Shown in pieces: positions 54,236 through 63,903 of a stretch of 64,000 nt of DNA. Below the pieces are notes generated by a model. The model saw only the letters and a list, made by a program, of their open reading frames with translations. It made no database searches and was not told the origin of the DNA. Origin of the DNA: Nocardioides immobilis (lineage in GTDB: Bacteria; Actinomycetota; Actinomycetes; Propionibacteriales; Nocardioidaceae); NCBI RefSeq assembly GCF_003515065.1, contig NZ_QXGH01000016.1:62001-126000 (forward strand), in the 5' to 3' direction. How positions within the stretch are numbered: position 1 is the stretch's first letter; each line of letters opens with the position of its first letter. Both the position numbers and the translations under genes were made by a program.

Positions 54236-55267
54236 CTAGGACGTGGGCCCTGATGGCAGCACGGCGAGGCGCGCCGGGTCGACCCGCAGGACGACCCGGT
54301 CACCCGGCGCGGGAAGCCACCCGGGCGCCCCCACGGCGTCCGCCTCGCCGATGCCCTCGGCGTCGACGACGAGCCGTACGTCGTCCGGAGTGGCCCGTAC
54401 GGCGAGCACGGTGGCCGTCAGGCCGTCACCGTCGGCCGAGCCCGGGTCGGCCCGGCGTGCGGCCAGCGCCGAGCGTCGTACGGCGATCGCGTCCGCGGCC
54501 GGCAGCCCGGCGGCCGCCAGGACCGCCCGGGCGGCGCCGTTCTCGAGCACCCGTGCGTAGCCGAGGAACAGGGCGGTCGCCGCATCCATCGGCCGCGCCC
54601 ACACCTCCTCCGTCGTGCCCTGCTGGACGACGGCGCCGGCGCGCATGACCGCCAGCCGGTCGGCGACGGCGAACGCCTCCTCCTGGTCGTGGGTCACCAG
54701 CAGCGCGGTGGTGCCCGCCTCGCGCAGGATCCGCCGCAGGTCGGCCGCCAGCCGCACCCGGAGCTCGGCGTCGAGCGAGGAGAGCGGCTCGTCCAGCAGC
54801 AGCAGCCGCGGCTCGGCCGCGAGCGACCGGGCCAGCGCGACCCGCTGGCGCTCGCCGCCGGAGAGCGTGCGCGGCATCCGGTCGCCGTACCCACCGAGGC
54901 CGACCAGCTCGAGGAGCGAGGCGACCTCGGTCCCGATGGCGCGCCTCGACAGCCCCGGCGTACGCCGGAGACGCAGCGCATAGCCGACGTTGCGGGCGAC
55001 GCTCAGGTGGTCGAACAGCTGGCCGTCCTGGAACATCAGCGCGAACCCGCGCTTGTGGGTGGGCACGCCGGCGAGGTCGTCGCCGTCCCACCGGACCGAC
55101 CCGGCCCGCAGCGGCTCCAGGCCGGCCACCGCCCGCAGCAGCGAGGACTTCCCGCTGCCGGACGGCCCGAGCACGGCGAGCACGTGCCCGTCGTCGACCT
55201 GCAGGTCCACGCCGTCGACGGCGACGTGGTGCCCGAAGGCGACCGTGAGCCCCTCGACCGTCAGCAC
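54236..55267 (-). CDS. Thiamine-type ABC transporter ATP-binding protein
   Basis: A 343-residue ATPase with Walker A GPSGSGKSS, signature LSGGERQR, Walker B LLLLDEPLSSLDAELR and H-loop LLVTHDQEEAF. A C-terminal TOBE-like domain of about 100 residues follows, as in iron, sulphate and thiamine importers. The TPP riboswitch ahead of the operon identifies thiamine (or a pyrimidine precursor) as the cargo. It is separated from the permease stop by no spacer (55267/55268). Confidence 0.88.
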   Translation of the reverse strand: MLTVEGLTVAFGHHVAVDGVDLQVDDGHVLAVLGPSGSGKSSLLRAVAGLEPLRAGSVRWDGDDLAGVPTHKRGFALMFQDGQLFDHLSVARNVGYALRLRRTPGLSRRAIGTEVASLLELVGLGGYGDRMPRTLSGGERQRVALARSLAAEPRLLLLDEPLSSLDAELRVRLAADLRRILREAGTTALLVTHDQEEAFAVADRLAVMRAGAVVQQGTTEEVWARPMDAATALFLGYARVLENGAARAVLAAAGLPAADAIAVRRSALAARRADPGSADGDGLTATVLAVRATPDDVRLVVDAEGIGEADAVGAPGWLPAPGDRVVLRVDPARLAVLPSGPTS

Positions 55268-56938
55268 CTAGATCACCCCCACACCGGGAACCCGAAGCCG
55301 CTCGACCAGCAGGATCACCAGGGTCGTGGTCGCGGCGAGCACGACCGAGGCTGCCATGGCGGTGCCGTAGTTCAGCTGGCCGGGGCTGCCGATCAGGCGG
55401 TAGATCACGACCGGCAGCGTCGGCACCTCGGCCCGCACGATGAACGACGTCGCGCCGAACTCCCCGAGCGAGACGGCGAACGCGAACCCGGTCGCCGCGA
55501 GCAGTGGCCGCCAGAGGACCGGTACGTCGACCGTCAGCACGGTCCGCAGCGGACCGGCGCCGAGCGACGCCGCGGCCTGGCGCTGCCGGTCGTCGATGCC
55601 CTGCAGGACCGGCACCAGCACCCGGACGACGAGCGGCAGCGCGACCAGCGCCTGGGCGACCGGCACCAGCAGCGGGCTCGAGCGGAGGTCGAGCGGAGGG
55701 TCGTCGAGGGTGATCAGGAACCCGAAGCCGAGGGTCACCGCCGAGACCCCGAGCGGCAGCATGAACAGCCCGTCGAACGCGCTCCGCACCGTGGCCTCGG
55801 TGCGGCTCCGCGCCTTCCTGGTCACCACGATGGCGACCAGCAGGCCGAGCAGCAGGGACATCCAGGTCGCGTCGACGGCGATCCGCAGCGAGTTGACCAG
55901 CGCCTCGGACACCGGCACCCGCAGCAGGCCGCCGCCCATCCCGCCACCGCCGGCGTCGGCACCGCTCCCCTGCAGGGCGCGGTAGTGCGCGAGCGTCCAC
56001 GCGCCGTCGTACCGCAGGGAGCCGACGACCAGCGTGACGATCGGCAGGGCGATCGCGACCAGCACCACCGCGGTCGCGGCCACGGCGGGCACGTCCTGGC
56101 GCCGCGGTCGCACGGGGGCGGCCAGCGCGCGTCGTACCGTCGGGTCCGGTACGGCACGCAGCCGCGCCGCGACAGCCAGGAGTACGACGACCGCGGCCAG
56201 CTGCACGAGCGAGAGCGCGGCCGCCGCCTGGTACTCCACGGTCCCGCTGATCGCCCCGGTCGTGAGCAGGTAGATCTCGGTCTCGACGGATGCGTAGCGG
56301 GTGCCGCCGAGCAGGAGCACCACGCCGAACCCGGTCGCGCAGAACAGGAAGACCACCGCGGCGGCGGACACGATCGCGGGCCGCAGCGCGGGCAGCGTGA
56401 CCGAGGTCAGCACCTGGAGCGGGGACGCGCCGAGCGCGGCGGCGGCCTCGGCCGGCCGGCGGTCGAGGCTCTCCCACGCCGTGCCGACGGTGCGGATGAC
56501 GACGGCGACGTTGAAGAAGACCAGGCCCATCATGATCGCCACCGGGGTGCCGTCGAGGTCGAGGAAGCCGAGCGGGCCGGACTCGGCGACCAGCTCCCGG
56601 ATCGCGATGCCTACGACGACGGTCGGGAGCACGAACGGCACCAGCAGCGCGGCCCGCACCGCGCCGCGCAGCGGGAGAGCCAGCCGGTGCAGGGCGTAGG
56701 CGGCCGGGAGGCCCATCAACACCGCGACGACCGTCGACGCGGTGCTGGTCCACACCGTGAACCAGAGGACGCGGCGGGTGCGCTCGTGGCCCAGCACGTC
56801 CAGGACCGCGCCCGGGTCGAACGACCCCTCCGGCCACAGCCCGCGCTCGAGCATCCCGGACACCGGGAGCAGGAAGAAGACCGCGAGCACCGCGGTCGGC
56901 ACCGCGGCCAGCGCGAAGAGGCCGGCTACCCTCCTCAT
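55268..56938 (-). CDS. Thiamine-type ABC transporter permease, two fused permease units
   Basis: A 556-residue membrane protein with about twelve helices in two similar halves, each ending with a BPD coupling loop (first: AAAALGASPLQVLTSVTLP; second: AAASLGAGPLRTVLTVDVP). This fused form is the ThiP/FbpB type, so one polypeptide forms the whole channel. It lies 4 bp after the binding-protein stop. The annotation as thiamine rests on the riboswitch and on the binding protein. Confidence 0.9.
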   Translation of the reverse strand: MRRVAGLFALAAVPTAVLAVFFLLPVSGMLERGLWPEGSFDPGAVLDVLGHERTRRVLWFTVWTSTASTVVAVLMGLPAAYALHRLALPLRGAVRAALLVPFVLPTVVVGIAIRELVAESGPLGFLDLDGTPVAIMMGLVFFNVAVVIRTVGTAWESLDRRPAEAAAALGASPLQVLTSVTLPALRPAIVSAAAVVFLFCATGFGVVLLLGGTRYASVETEIYLLTTGAISGTVEYQAAAALSLVQLAAVVVLLAVAARLRAVPDPTVRRALAAPVRPRRQDVPAVAATAVVLVAIALPIVTLVVGSLRYDGAWTLAHYRALQGSGADAGGGGMGGGLLRVPVSEALVNSLRIAVDATWMSLLLGLLVAIVVTRKARSRTEATVRSAFDGLFMLPLGVSAVTLGFGFLITLDDPPLDLRSSPLLVPVAQALVALPLVVRVLVPVLQGIDDRQRQAAASLGAGPLRTVLTVDVPVLWRPLLAATGFAFAVSLGEFGATSFIVRAEVPTLPVVIYRLIGSPGQLNYGTAMAASVVLAATTTLVILLVERLRVPGVGVI

Positions 56939-56942
56939 CCGG

Positions 56943-57992
56943 TCACCCGCTGGTGATGTCCGTCCACTCCATCAGCCACTCACGCCGGTGCTCGGAGATG
57001 TCCTCCGGTGCGACCTCGATCGGCGCCTCCGGCTGGGTGGCGAACTCCGCCCACTCCGGCGGCAGCGCCGCTTCGTCGTCGACCGGGAAGACGTACATGC
57101 TCGTCGGCAGCGCCTCCTGCACCTCGCGGCTCAGCAGGAAGTCGATCACCCGCTCCGCACCCTCCGGGTTGGCCGCGCCCTCGAGCACGCCGGCGTACTC
57201 GACCTGACGGAAGCAGGTGTCGAGCAGCGCCGCGGTCGACGTCTCGCCGTCCTTCACCGTGTAGGCCGGCGAGGTGTCGTAGGAGAGCACGATCGGGCGG
57301 TCGCCCCCGGAGAAGGAGAAGTCGACGTAGTAGGCGTCCTCCCACCCCTTCACGACCTTGGCCCCGTTGGCGAGGAGGTCCTCCCAGTAGGTGGTCCAGT
57401 CGTCGCCGTACTCGCCGATCGTCGCCAGCAGGAACGCGAGCCCGGGGGTGCTGGTGGTCGCGGCCGACGTGACGAACAGGTCGCGGTAGGCGGGGTCGAC
57501 GAGGTCGTCCAGGGTGGCCGGCGGCTCGAGGTCGCGCTCGGCGAACCACGCGGAGTCGACGTTGACGCAGACGCTGGCGTTGTCGACGGGCGTCAGGACA
57601 CCCTCGTCGTCGCCGGGCAGCAGGTACTGGTCCGCGCCGGAGGGGAGCTCGGCGTCGTACGGCGCGAACACGCCCTCCTCGAGCGCCGCGCCCGCGAACG
57701 TGTTGTCCACGCCGAACGCGACGTCACCGATGGGGTCGCCCTGGGTGACGGTCAGCGTGCTGGTGAGCTCGCCTCCATCCCCGGCGGGGCTGTGGGTGAG
57801 CGTGCAGCCCGACTCGTCCTCGAACGCCTTGACGACCTTCTTGGGCAGGTCGAACGAGTCGTGGGTGACGAGCACGACCTCGCCGCACTCCCCCGGGGCG
57901 GTGTCGGGGGCGTCGTCGTTCTCGGTCACGAGCGAGCAGCCGGTGCCGATCAGCGCGAGCGCGGAGAGGGTGATCGCAGGACGGAAGCGCAT
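56943..57992 (-). CDS. Thiamine-binding ABC transporter lipoprotein (ThiB-like)
   Basis: A 349-residue secreted lipoprotein. Lipobox LALIGTGCS puts the anchored cysteine near residue 19. The binding domain reads VVLVTHDSFDLPKKVVKAFE and later SFSGGDRPIVLSYDTSPAYT, close to ThiB/TbpA. A TPP riboswitch covers the leader, and its 3' strand holds the ribosome site. First gene of the thiB-thiP-thiQ-type operon. Confidence 0.92.
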   Translation of the reverse strand: MRFRPAITLSALALIGTGCSLVTENDDAPDTAPGECGEVVLVTHDSFDLPKKVVKAFEDESGCTLTHSPAGDGGELTSTLTVTQGDPIGDVAFGVDNTFAGAALEEGVFAPYDAELPSGADQYLLPGDDEGVLTPVDNASVCVNVDSAWFAERDLEPPATLDDLVDPAYRDLFVTSAATTSTPGLAFLLATIGEYGDDWTTYWEDLLANGAKVVKGWEDAYYVDFSFSGGDRPIVLSYDTSPAYTVKDGETSTAALLDTCFRQVEYAGVLEGAANPEGAERVIDFLLSREVQEALPTSMYVFPVDDEAALPPEWAEFATQPEAPIEVAPEDISEHRREWLMEWTDITSG

Positions 57993-58000
57993 CGGTGGTG

Positions 58001-58085
58001 ACTCCCTTCGCCGGTATTAGCCGGAGCAGGTTCGGAGGGTCTGCGGCTCTGGCCGCACTCTCAGCACGCTGACGTGCTCCCCTGT
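58001..58085 (-). promoter_or_regulatory. TPP riboswitch (THI element)
   Basis: Read on the minus strand the leader has the conserved THI blocks in order: GGGGAGC, GCTGAGAGTGCGG, CCGCAGACCCTC, GAACCTG and GGCTAATACCGGCGAAGG. The closing strand overlaps AAGGGAG, the ribosome site of the binding-protein gene nine bases before its ATG, so thiamine pyrophosphate should shut off translation. Confidence 0.97.
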
Positions 58086-58140
58086 CTTTCAGTCCCAATG
58101 TATGCCGCGCGCGCCGGCCACCCTCCGGCGGCCTAGATTC

Positions 58141-58587
58141 GTGGACGTGGAGATCCGCGTCGCCCCGTTCGAGGGCCTCACCGCCGTCGATGTGTACGAC
58201 GTGGCCCGGCTCCGGCAGGACGTCTTCGTGGTCGAGCAGGCCTGTCCGTACGCCGACCTCGACGGCCGCGATCCCGAACCCGGCACCGGGCACGTGCTGA
58301 TGCGCGAGGGCGATGCCTTGCTCGGCTACCTGCGGGTGCTCGACGACGCGACCACGTGGCGGATCGGGCGGGTGGTTCTCGCGCCGGAGGCCCGCGGGCG
58401 CGGGCTTGCCGACGGCCTGGTTGAAGCCGCGCTCGCCCATTGCGCCGCGGTCGGTCCCGACAGGGACGTGGTGCTCGACGCCCAGACGCCGCTGGCGGGC
58501 TGGTACGCCGGGTTCGGGTTCGCCGCCGATGGGGCCGAGTTCCTCGAGGACGGCATCCCGCACACCCCGATGCGGCTCAGCCGGTGA
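58141..58587 (+). CDS. GNAT-family acetyltransferase (ElaA-like)
   Basis: A 148-residue acetyltransferase. The ElaA-type opening YDVARLRQDVFVVEQACPY and DGRDPEPGTGHVLM are clear, and the acetyl-CoA loop is RVVLAPEARGRGLADGLVEA. The acceptor is unknown. A -10-like TAGATT lies immediately before GTG codons at 58141 and 58147, so the mRNA is probably leaderless; either GTG may be used. Its end overlaps the convergent MBL gene by 11 bp. Confidence 0.87.
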   Translation: MDVEIRVAPFEGLTAVDVYDVARLRQDVFVVEQACPYADLDGRDPEPGTGHVLMREGDALLGYLRVLDDATTWRIGRVVLAPEARGRGLADGLVEAALAHCAAVGPDRDVVLDAQTPLAGWYAGFGFAADGAEFLEDGIPHTPMRLSR

Positions 58588-59662
58588 CGGTGTAGCTGTC
58601 CCCGTCTGCGCTGGTCACGCAGGTCGCCTGGCCGCGCGCGACGAGCAGGTCGAGGTGGGCCTTGGTCTCCATGGCCGCCATGCCCTTGTTGAAGAGGTCG
58701 AGCTCGTCGTACGACCGCTCGTGCCGGGTCCAGCCGAGATCGGTCGCGACGAGGGCGGCGACCGACGCGCCGCGGGACCGCAGCGACGTCAGGCACTGCT
58801 CGAGCCGGTGCTCGTGGTGCGCGAGCAGCTCGTCGACGCGTGCGTGGGACGAGGGCGCGACGGGCCCGTGGGCGGGCAGGATCCGCAGGTCCGGGAGCCC
58901 GCGCACCTTCGACAGGGAGGCCATGAAGTGGCCGAGCGGGTCGGGCTCGGGCGGGACCGTGAAACCGATCGACGGGGTGATCGTCGGCAGCACGTGGTCG
59001 CCGGCGAAGAGCAGCCCGTCGGCGCGGTCGGCGAAGACGTAGTGGCCCGGGGTGTGACCGGGTGTGTGCACGGCGTCGATGGTCCGGCTGCCGATGTCGA
59101 CGCTCACGTCGCCGTCGAGCCAGGTGTCGGGGTAGGCCCAGTCGACCGGGTCGGGGAGGTCCTCGACGCGCCGCCCGAGCTCCCACGCGTCGGCGACCTC
59201 GAGCGCGCCGGCGGACCGGAGCACCCCGCTGAACGGGTTGCCCTGGTCGAACTCGCCGCGCCCGGCGGCGTGCAGTAGGTCGAGGCCGGGCTTCTCGGGC
59301 AGGCCGAGGGCGACGTCGGCGCCGTACTCGTGGCCGAGGACGGTCGCCATCGTGTAGTGGTCGCGGTGGATGTGGGTCACCAGGAACCGCTTGATGTCGC
59401 CGAACCCGGAGCCGATGGAGCGCAGGCACTTGTCGAGCAGCTCGCGCGCGACCGGGATCGCCCAGCCGCCGTCGATCAGGGTGAGGCCGCCTGCGTCGTC
59501 GTCGTTCCGGACGACGTAGACGTTGATCGCCTTGAGCCCGTCCATGGGGAGCGGCAGCGGGATCCGGTGGATGCCGGGGGCCACCTCCCAGGCGCCCTCG
59601 GCCGCCCAGTGCTCGCCAGAGTCGGGTGAGATAGCGGCGCCGGTACTGACTCCAGAGGTCAT
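58577..59662 (-). CDS. Metallo-beta-lactamase-fold hydrolase
   Basis: A 361-residue MBL-fold protein. The metal site is FLVTHIHRDHYTMA (HxHxDH), with later ligands in HTPGHTPGHYVF and FAGDHVLP, and a C-terminal winged-helix-like tail (LVATDLGWTRHERSYDELDL). Relatives include LACTB2-like thioesterases and hydrolases acting on CoA esters. In this block of lipid-type enzymes an acyl-CoA or lactone substrate is plausible but unproven. It ends the operon beginning at 61620. Confidence 0.87.
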   Translation of the reverse strand: MTSGVSTGAAISPDSGEHWAAEGAWEVAPGIHRIPLPLPMDGLKAINVYVVRNDDDAGGLTLIDGGWAIPVARELLDKCLRSIGSGFGDIKRFLVTHIHRDHYTMATVLGHEYGADVALGLPEKPGLDLLHAAGRGEFDQGNPFSGVLRSAGALEVADAWELGRRVEDLPDPVDWAYPDTWLDGDVSVDIGSRTIDAVHTPGHTPGHYVFADRADGLLFAGDHVLPTITPSIGFTVPPEPDPLGHFMASLSKVRGLPDLRILPAHGPVAPSSHARVDELLAHHEHRLEQCLTSLRSRGASVAALVATDLGWTRHERSYDELDLFNKGMAAMETKAHLDLLVARGQATCVTSADGDSYTVTG

Positions 59663-59671
59663 CCCGGCACC

Positions 59672-60511
59672 CTACTGATCCGTGCTGAAGGCGCTCGGAG
59701 CGAGGTCGGGAAGACCGAGGTCGAGGTTGGGGCCCTGGAGGCCGCCGTCGACCTCGAGGATCTTGCCGGTGACGTACTGCCCGGCGCGCGAGGAGAGGTA
59801 GACGACCGCCGCCGCGATGTCCTCCGCCTCGCCGATCCGGCCGAGCGGGGTGCCGTGCTCCATCTGCTCCTTCATCTCCGGGTTGCCGGCGACGTACTCC
59901 AGCGCGCTGGTCATCACCGACCCGACGTAGATGCCGTTGACCCGGATCCGCGGCGCGAGGTCGGTGGCGGCGAGCCGCGACCAGTGCGCCAACGCGGCCT
60001 TGGCGGTGCCGTAGGCGAGGTAGCCGCGGCCGGCGGTCCGGCCCATCGTCGAGCTGACGCTGACGACCGACTTCTGGCGGTGCTCGTCGGGGTCGCCGAC
60101 CGACGCGAGCATCAGCGGTACGGCGGCGCGGGTCAGCGCGTGCGCCGTACTGACGTTGAAGTGGAAGGCCTCGTCCAGGTAGGCGACGTCGGTGTCGAGG
60201 AACGCGTTCGGGATGGTGCCGCCGACGTTGTTGACGACGATGTCGAGGCGCCCGAACTCGTCGTACGCCGCCTGCGCGAGGCCGGCGACCGCCTCGGTGT
60301 GCGCGAGGTTCGCTGGTACGACGAGCGCCCGGCGTCCCGCTGCCCGGATCCGCTCGGCGACCTGCTCGAGCTGCGCCTCGGTGCGGGCCGAGATCACGAC
60401 GTCGGCGCCCGCCTCGGCGAGCGAGACCGCGGTGGCTGCGCCGATGCCGCGGCCGGCGCCGGTGACGACGGCGACGTGGTCGGTGAGCCGGAACCGGTCG
60501 AGGATGCTCAC
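59672..60511 (-). CDS. Short-chain dehydrogenase/reductase
   Basis: A 279-residue classical SDR. The cofactor motif is [20 protein letters not shown], the structural motif is NNVGG, and the catalytic serine and YxxxK appear in VSVSSTMGR and [11 protein letters not shown]. It likely oxidises or reduces a hydroxy or keto group on a lipid or steroid, judging from neighbours and the KstR-type box upstream. It overlaps the next upstream gene by 4 bp. Confidence 0.92.
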   Translation of the reverse strand: MSILDRFRLTDHVAVVTGAGRGIGAATAVSLAEAGADVVISARTEAQLEQVAERIRAAGRRALVVPANLAHTEAVAGLAQAAYDEFGRLDIVVNNVGGTIPNAFLDTDVAYLDEAFHFNVSTAHALTRAAVPLMLASVGDPDEHRQKSVVSVSSTMGRTAGRGYLAYGTAKAALAHWSRLAATDLAPRIRVNGIYVGSVMTSALEYVAGNPEMKEQMEHGTPLGRIGEAEDIAAAVVYLSSRAGQYVTGKILEVDGGLQGPNLDLGLPDLAPSAFSTDQ

Positions 60512-61620
60512 TTGCTCACCAGGCCCCGGCCGGTGATGAGCGGGAGGTCGAGGGCGGTGATCAGGCCGGGGTCGGCGGCGACCACGGCGGGTACGGCGTT
60601 CACCAGCCGCTGCGCGGTGACGATCATCCCGGAGACGTTGTGGTCGCCGTGCTCGCCGTGGTGGCTGAACTCGACCTTCATCTGCGGCTCACCGGAGATC
60701 TCGATCCGGTAGCAGCCGTCGCCCTCGTGGGGACTCGGCCACCCGGGCTCGGCCTCCGCGTCGGTGCGGGTGACGTGCTCGAGGGTGATCCGCGGTACGC
60801 CGTCGACGGTGCCGATCACGCGGAACCGCACCGAGCCCATCGTCCCCTCCTCGATGTCGACGGAGACCGTCTGGATCGAGCGCGGCGCCGGCCGCCGGTC
60901 GACCTCCTCGACGAGCGGCTCGTCGAGGGTGACGTCGAGCCCGGCGGCGATCAGCCGGACGACCGGGCCCCAGGCCGTGGTGAGGATGCCCGGCTCCCAG
61001 AGCAGCGGCTTGGCGTCCATCGGCTGCCCGAAGCCGAAGAGGTCGCGCATGACCACCGGCTGGTAGTAGGTCGAGTAGTCGGCGATCTCGCTGACCTTGA
61101 TGTGGTCGATCCGCTGGCTGAGGCTGGTCATCACCAGCGGCAGCACGTCGTTGGCGAAGCCCGGGTCGATGCCGTTGACGTGCAGGCTCGCGTTGCCCTC
61201 GCGGCCGGCCTCGTCGATGGTGGCGATCATATCGTCCGGCAGGGTGCCCGCGCGGTGCAGCAGGATCACCGGGCCGCTCGACACCACGTTCACCCCGTCG
61301 CGGATCAGGCCGGTCAGGTCGTCGATCGACTCGAAGACCCGGTCGTCGGTCATCGCCCCGTGGACGATGCAGTCCGGCCGCAGCGCGACCAGCTCGTCGC
61401 GATCGGTCGTGGCCTTGACCCCGAGCTCGCGCCCGAGCTCGGCCAGCTCGCCCGCGTCGACGCCGTGCTTGGCGGGCGTCGAGGTCCAGACTCCGACCAG
61501 CTCGAGATCGGGATGCGCGTCCACACCAGCGATGGCGTGCCTCCCGATCGTTCCGGTGGACCAGACGACGACACGAAGCGGTTTCTCGGGGCGGGTCGAT
61601 GCGAAGGTGGCCTGCGACAT
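60508..61620 (-). CDS. DapB-like NAD(P)-dependent reductase
   Basis: A 370-residue protein with an N-terminal Rossmann fold ([20 protein letters not shown]) and a C-terminal domain as in dihydrodipicolinate reductase-like and 2,4-diaminopentanoate dehydrogenase-like proteins. Such genes are frequent in steroid and lipid catabolic regions of actinomycetes, where their reaction is not known. The ATG at 61620 is 11 bp from a perfect TAGAAC-AG-GTTCTA box. First gene of an operon with the SDR and MBL genes. Confidence 0.82.
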   Translation of the reverse strand: MSQATFASTRPEKPLRVVVWSTGTIGRHAIAGVDAHPDLELVGVWTSTPAKHGVDAGELAELGRELGVKATTDRDELVALRPDCIVHGAMTDDRVFESIDDLTGLIRDGVNVVSSGPVILLHRAGTLPDDMIATIDEAGREGNASLHVNGIDPGFANDVLPLVMTSLSQRIDHIKVSEIADYSTYYQPVVMRDLFGFGQPMDAKPLLWEPGILTTAWGPVVRLIAAGLDVTLDEPLVEEVDRRPAPRSIQTVSVDIEEGTMGSVRFRVIGTVDGVPRITLEHVTRTDAEAEPGWPSPHEGDGCYRIEISGEPQMKVEFSHHGEHGDHNVSGMIVTAQRLVNAVPAVVAADPGLITALDLPLITGRGLVSK

Positions 61621-61631
61621 GGGCCCCAGGG

Positions 61632-61645
61632 TAGAACAGGTTCTA
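61632..61645. promoter_or_regulatory. KstR-type operator
   Basis: TAGAACAGGTTCTA fits TNNAACNNGTTNNA, the consensus for KstR, a TetR repressor of sterol catabolism, with perfect arms. It lies 12-25 bp before the start codon at 61620. Confidence 0.7.
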
Positions 61646-61678
61646 GTTTTAGGGAATGGTGCTCGCCGGGCGGGCTGC

Positions 61679-61804
61679 TGCTGTAACTCGGTGTTCGGTC
61701 CGCTCGATGGGTCGTTTGTGCGCTCCCTCGGTGCCGTGACCGGCCACAGCGCCGAGGGAGCGGATCCGGCACCGACCGAGCAAACCGAACACCGAGTTAC
61801 AGCA
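61679..61804. repeat. 126-bp intergenic palindrome with 21-nt perfect arms
   Basis: 61679-61699 (beginning TGCTGTAACTCGG) is the exact complement of 61784-61804. Inner parts pair loosely (CGCTCCCTCGG with CCGAGGGAGCG) around a CCGG at the exact midpoint. It fills much of the gap between the old-yellow-enzyme stop (61868) and the DapB-like gene start, with no open frame or T-run. Confidence 0.9.
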
Positions 61805-61867
61805 CCGCGCCGCGCGCACCCCACCGAACCCCGAGGGAGCGAGGGAGCAAGGCGACGTACCCACGGG

Positions 61868-63058
61868 TCAGGCGGTCGGAATCGCCTCGTCGGCTGCCCA
61901 CTCCACGCAGCGGGTGCCGGTGTAGATCGTCGGCATGCAGCGGTTGCAGTGGGTGCAGATGCCCTCGGTGGCGGTCCCGGCCTGCAGCCGGTTGACGAGG
62001 TCCGGCTCGCGCAGCACCGCGCGACCCATCGCCACCAGGTCGAAGCCGTCGGCCATCGCCTGCTCCATCGTCTCCAGCCGGTTGATGCCGCCCAGCAGCA
62101 TCAATGGCATGGACAGCTCGCGCCGGAACCGGAGTGCCTTCTCCTTGAAGTAGGCCTCCTCGAACTCATAGCGCTTGAGGAACCCGCGGCCGACCGGGGT
62201 CTTCATGCCCCACTTCACGATCGTCGGCATCGCGTCGGCGAACTCGGCGACGGGCGTCTCGCCACGGAAGAGGTACATCGGGTTCATCAGCGACGACCCA
62301 CCCGACAGCTGGAGGGCGTCGAGGTGGCCGTCCGCCTCGAGCAGCTGCGCGAACGCGATGCCCTCCTCGGTGGTGACACCCCCGCGGAACCCGTCGGAGA
62401 CGCTGATCTTGGCGGTCAGCGCGACCGCGCCGCCGACCTCTTCGCGTACGGCGCGCGCCACCTGGCGCCCGAGCCGGGCACGGCGCTCGAGCGGGCCGCC
62501 CCAGCGGTCCTTGCGGCGGTTCAGCCCCGGCGCGAGGAACGACGAGATCAGGTAGCTGTGCGCCATGTGCAGCTCGAGTACGTCGAACCCGGCGCGGACC
62601 AGGACCCGAGCAGCGTCGACGTACGCCCGGGTGACCCGGGTCAGGTCCCGCTCGCTCGCCGCCCTGATCATCTGCATCGACAGCGGGCTCGGCATCCGGC
62701 TCGCGGAGATCGCGTGCACGCCGTTCGAGCGGCCGTTCGCGACCGGCCCGGCGTGGCCGACCTGGCCGGCGACCGCGGTGCCCTCGGCGTGGACGGCGTC
62801 GGTCAGCCGCGCGAGACCGGGCAGCGTGCGCGGCCCGATGACGATCTGCTCGGCGTGCGTACGGCCCTCCGGCGCAACGGCGAGGTAGGCGACCGTCGTC
62901 AGGCCGATCCCGCCCCGCGCCGGCGCGAGGTGGTAGGCGATCAGCTCGTCGGTGACCTCCCCCGCAGGCGTGCGCCCCTCGAACGTCGCCGCCTTCACGG
63001 TGCGGTTGCGCAGCCGGACCGGACCGAGATCGACGGGACTGAAGACAGAGGGACGCAC
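61868..63058 (-). CDS. NADH:flavin oxidoreductase (old yellow enzyme family)
   Basis: A 396-residue FMN barrel. The OYE active-site segment is VLELHMAHSYLISSFLAPGL, then LNRRKDRWGGPLERRARL. A C-terminal cysteine cluster, CTHCNRC with a later cysteine, resembles the iron-sulphur motif of 2,4-dienoyl-CoA reductase, but the second flavin domain is absent, so the cluster's role is unclear. It probably reduces an activated double bond in a lipid or steroid breakdown product. GTG start at 63058, with a KstR-type box 9 bp upstream. Confidence 0.88.
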   Translation of the reverse strand: MRPSVFSPVDLGPVRLRNRTVKAATFEGRTPAGEVTDELIAYHLAPARGGIGLTTVAYLAVAPEGRTHAEQIVIGPRTLPGLARLTDAVHAEGTAVAGQVGHAGPVANGRSNGVHAISASRMPSPLSMQMIRAASERDLTRVTRAYVDAARVLVRAGFDVLELHMAHSYLISSFLAPGLNRRKDRWGGPLERRARLGRQVARAVREEVGGAVALTAKISVSDGFRGGVTTEEGIAFAQLLEADGHLDALQLSGGSSLMNPMYLFRGETPVAEFADAMPTIVKWGMKTPVGRGFLKRYEFEEAYFKEKALRFRRELSMPLMLLGGINRLETMEQAMADGFDLVAMGRAVLREPDLVNRLQAGTATEGICTHCNRCMPTIYTGTRCVEWAADEAIPTA

Positions 63059-63066
63059 CCAAGAAC

Positions 63067-63080
63067 TGTAACGCGTTCTA
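63067..63080. promoter_or_regulatory. KstR-type operator
   Basis: TGTAACGCGTTCTA fits TNNAACNNGTTNNA. It sits 9-22 bp before the minus-strand start at 63058 and 44 bp before the plus-strand lipoprotein start at 63124, so it may govern both. Confidence 0.65.
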
Positions 63081-63123
63081 CTCTGGTTTCATTCAGACCT
63101 CACCCGCTCCCCCGGAGGTCCCC

Positions 63124-63879
63124 GTGCGACGTACTCCAGCCTTCCGTCCCCGCCGCGGCCGCGCCCTCGCTCCCGTCGCGGTCCTCGCCCTCGTGTCGGC
63201 CCTCGCCGCGGGCTGCAACGACGACGGCGGCGACTCCGACTCCGACGACAAGGACGAGAAGGACGGCCCGGTGGTCGCGCTCACCGAGGAGCAGATCTCC
63301 GAGGCCCTGCTCCAGGAGGAGAACCTCGGCGAGGGCTGGATCTCACGACCCGCCGAGGAGGACGACGGCAAGGCGCCCGGCTGCCTCGGCCAGGCCGATC
63401 TCCTGGTCGAGCAGCTCGAGTACCAGGCGAAGGCCGGCACGGAGTTCGAGTACGGCGACAGCCTCCCGACCGTCGACACCAGCATCAGCGCCTATGCCGC
63501 CGAGCCCTCCATCAAGGCCATCTTCGACCAGGCCCAGGTCGTGCTGAGTGCCTGCACCTCGATCACCGGCGAGGACACCGACGGCAACACCTGGGACCTC
63601 ACGATGAAGACGACCGAGGACGTCCGCTACGACGGCGTCGACGACCAGCTCGACCTGTCGGCGACCGGGACGATCGCGGAGCCGGGCGGTCAGCCGGTCG
63701 AGGTCTACATCGAGACGACCTACGTCCGGGTCGGGCCGAACATCGCTGTCGTGGCCACCGTTGATGTCCAGCAGCGCTCGACCGAGCACGCGGCCTGGGC
63801 CGAGATCGCTGTCGAGCGGCTGGTCGACGTGGCCCAGGGCGACGAGCCCGAGGACACCACGGCGCCCGCGCCGGCCTAG
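63124..63879 (+). CDS. Lipoprotein of unknown function
   Basis: A 251-residue secreted lipoprotein. The signal peptide ends in a lipobox SALAAGCND (cysteine near residue 31), followed by an acid-rich linker and a domain of about 190 residues with CLGQADLL and LSACTSITGE cysteines and a VYIETTYVRVGPNIAVV strand. The layout recalls the PknH-type extracellular sensor domain, but I would not assign it firmly. GTG start. It may share the KstR-type box with the divergent gene. Confidence 0.65.
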   Translation: MRRTPAFRPRRGRALAPVAVLALVSALAAGCNDDGGDSDSDDKDEKDGPVVALTEEQISEALLQEENLGEGWISRPAEEDDGKAPGCLGQADLLVEQLEYQAKAGTEFEYGDSLPTVDTSISAYAAEPSIKAIFDQAQVVLSACTSITGEDTDGNTWDLTMKTTEDVRYDGVDDQLDLSATGTIAEPGGQPVEVYIETTYVRVGPNIAVVATVDVQQRSTEHAAWAEIAVERLVDVAQGDEPEDTTAPAPA

Positions 63880-63903
63880 GCCAGCTGAGGACTCCTCCGC
63901 GTC

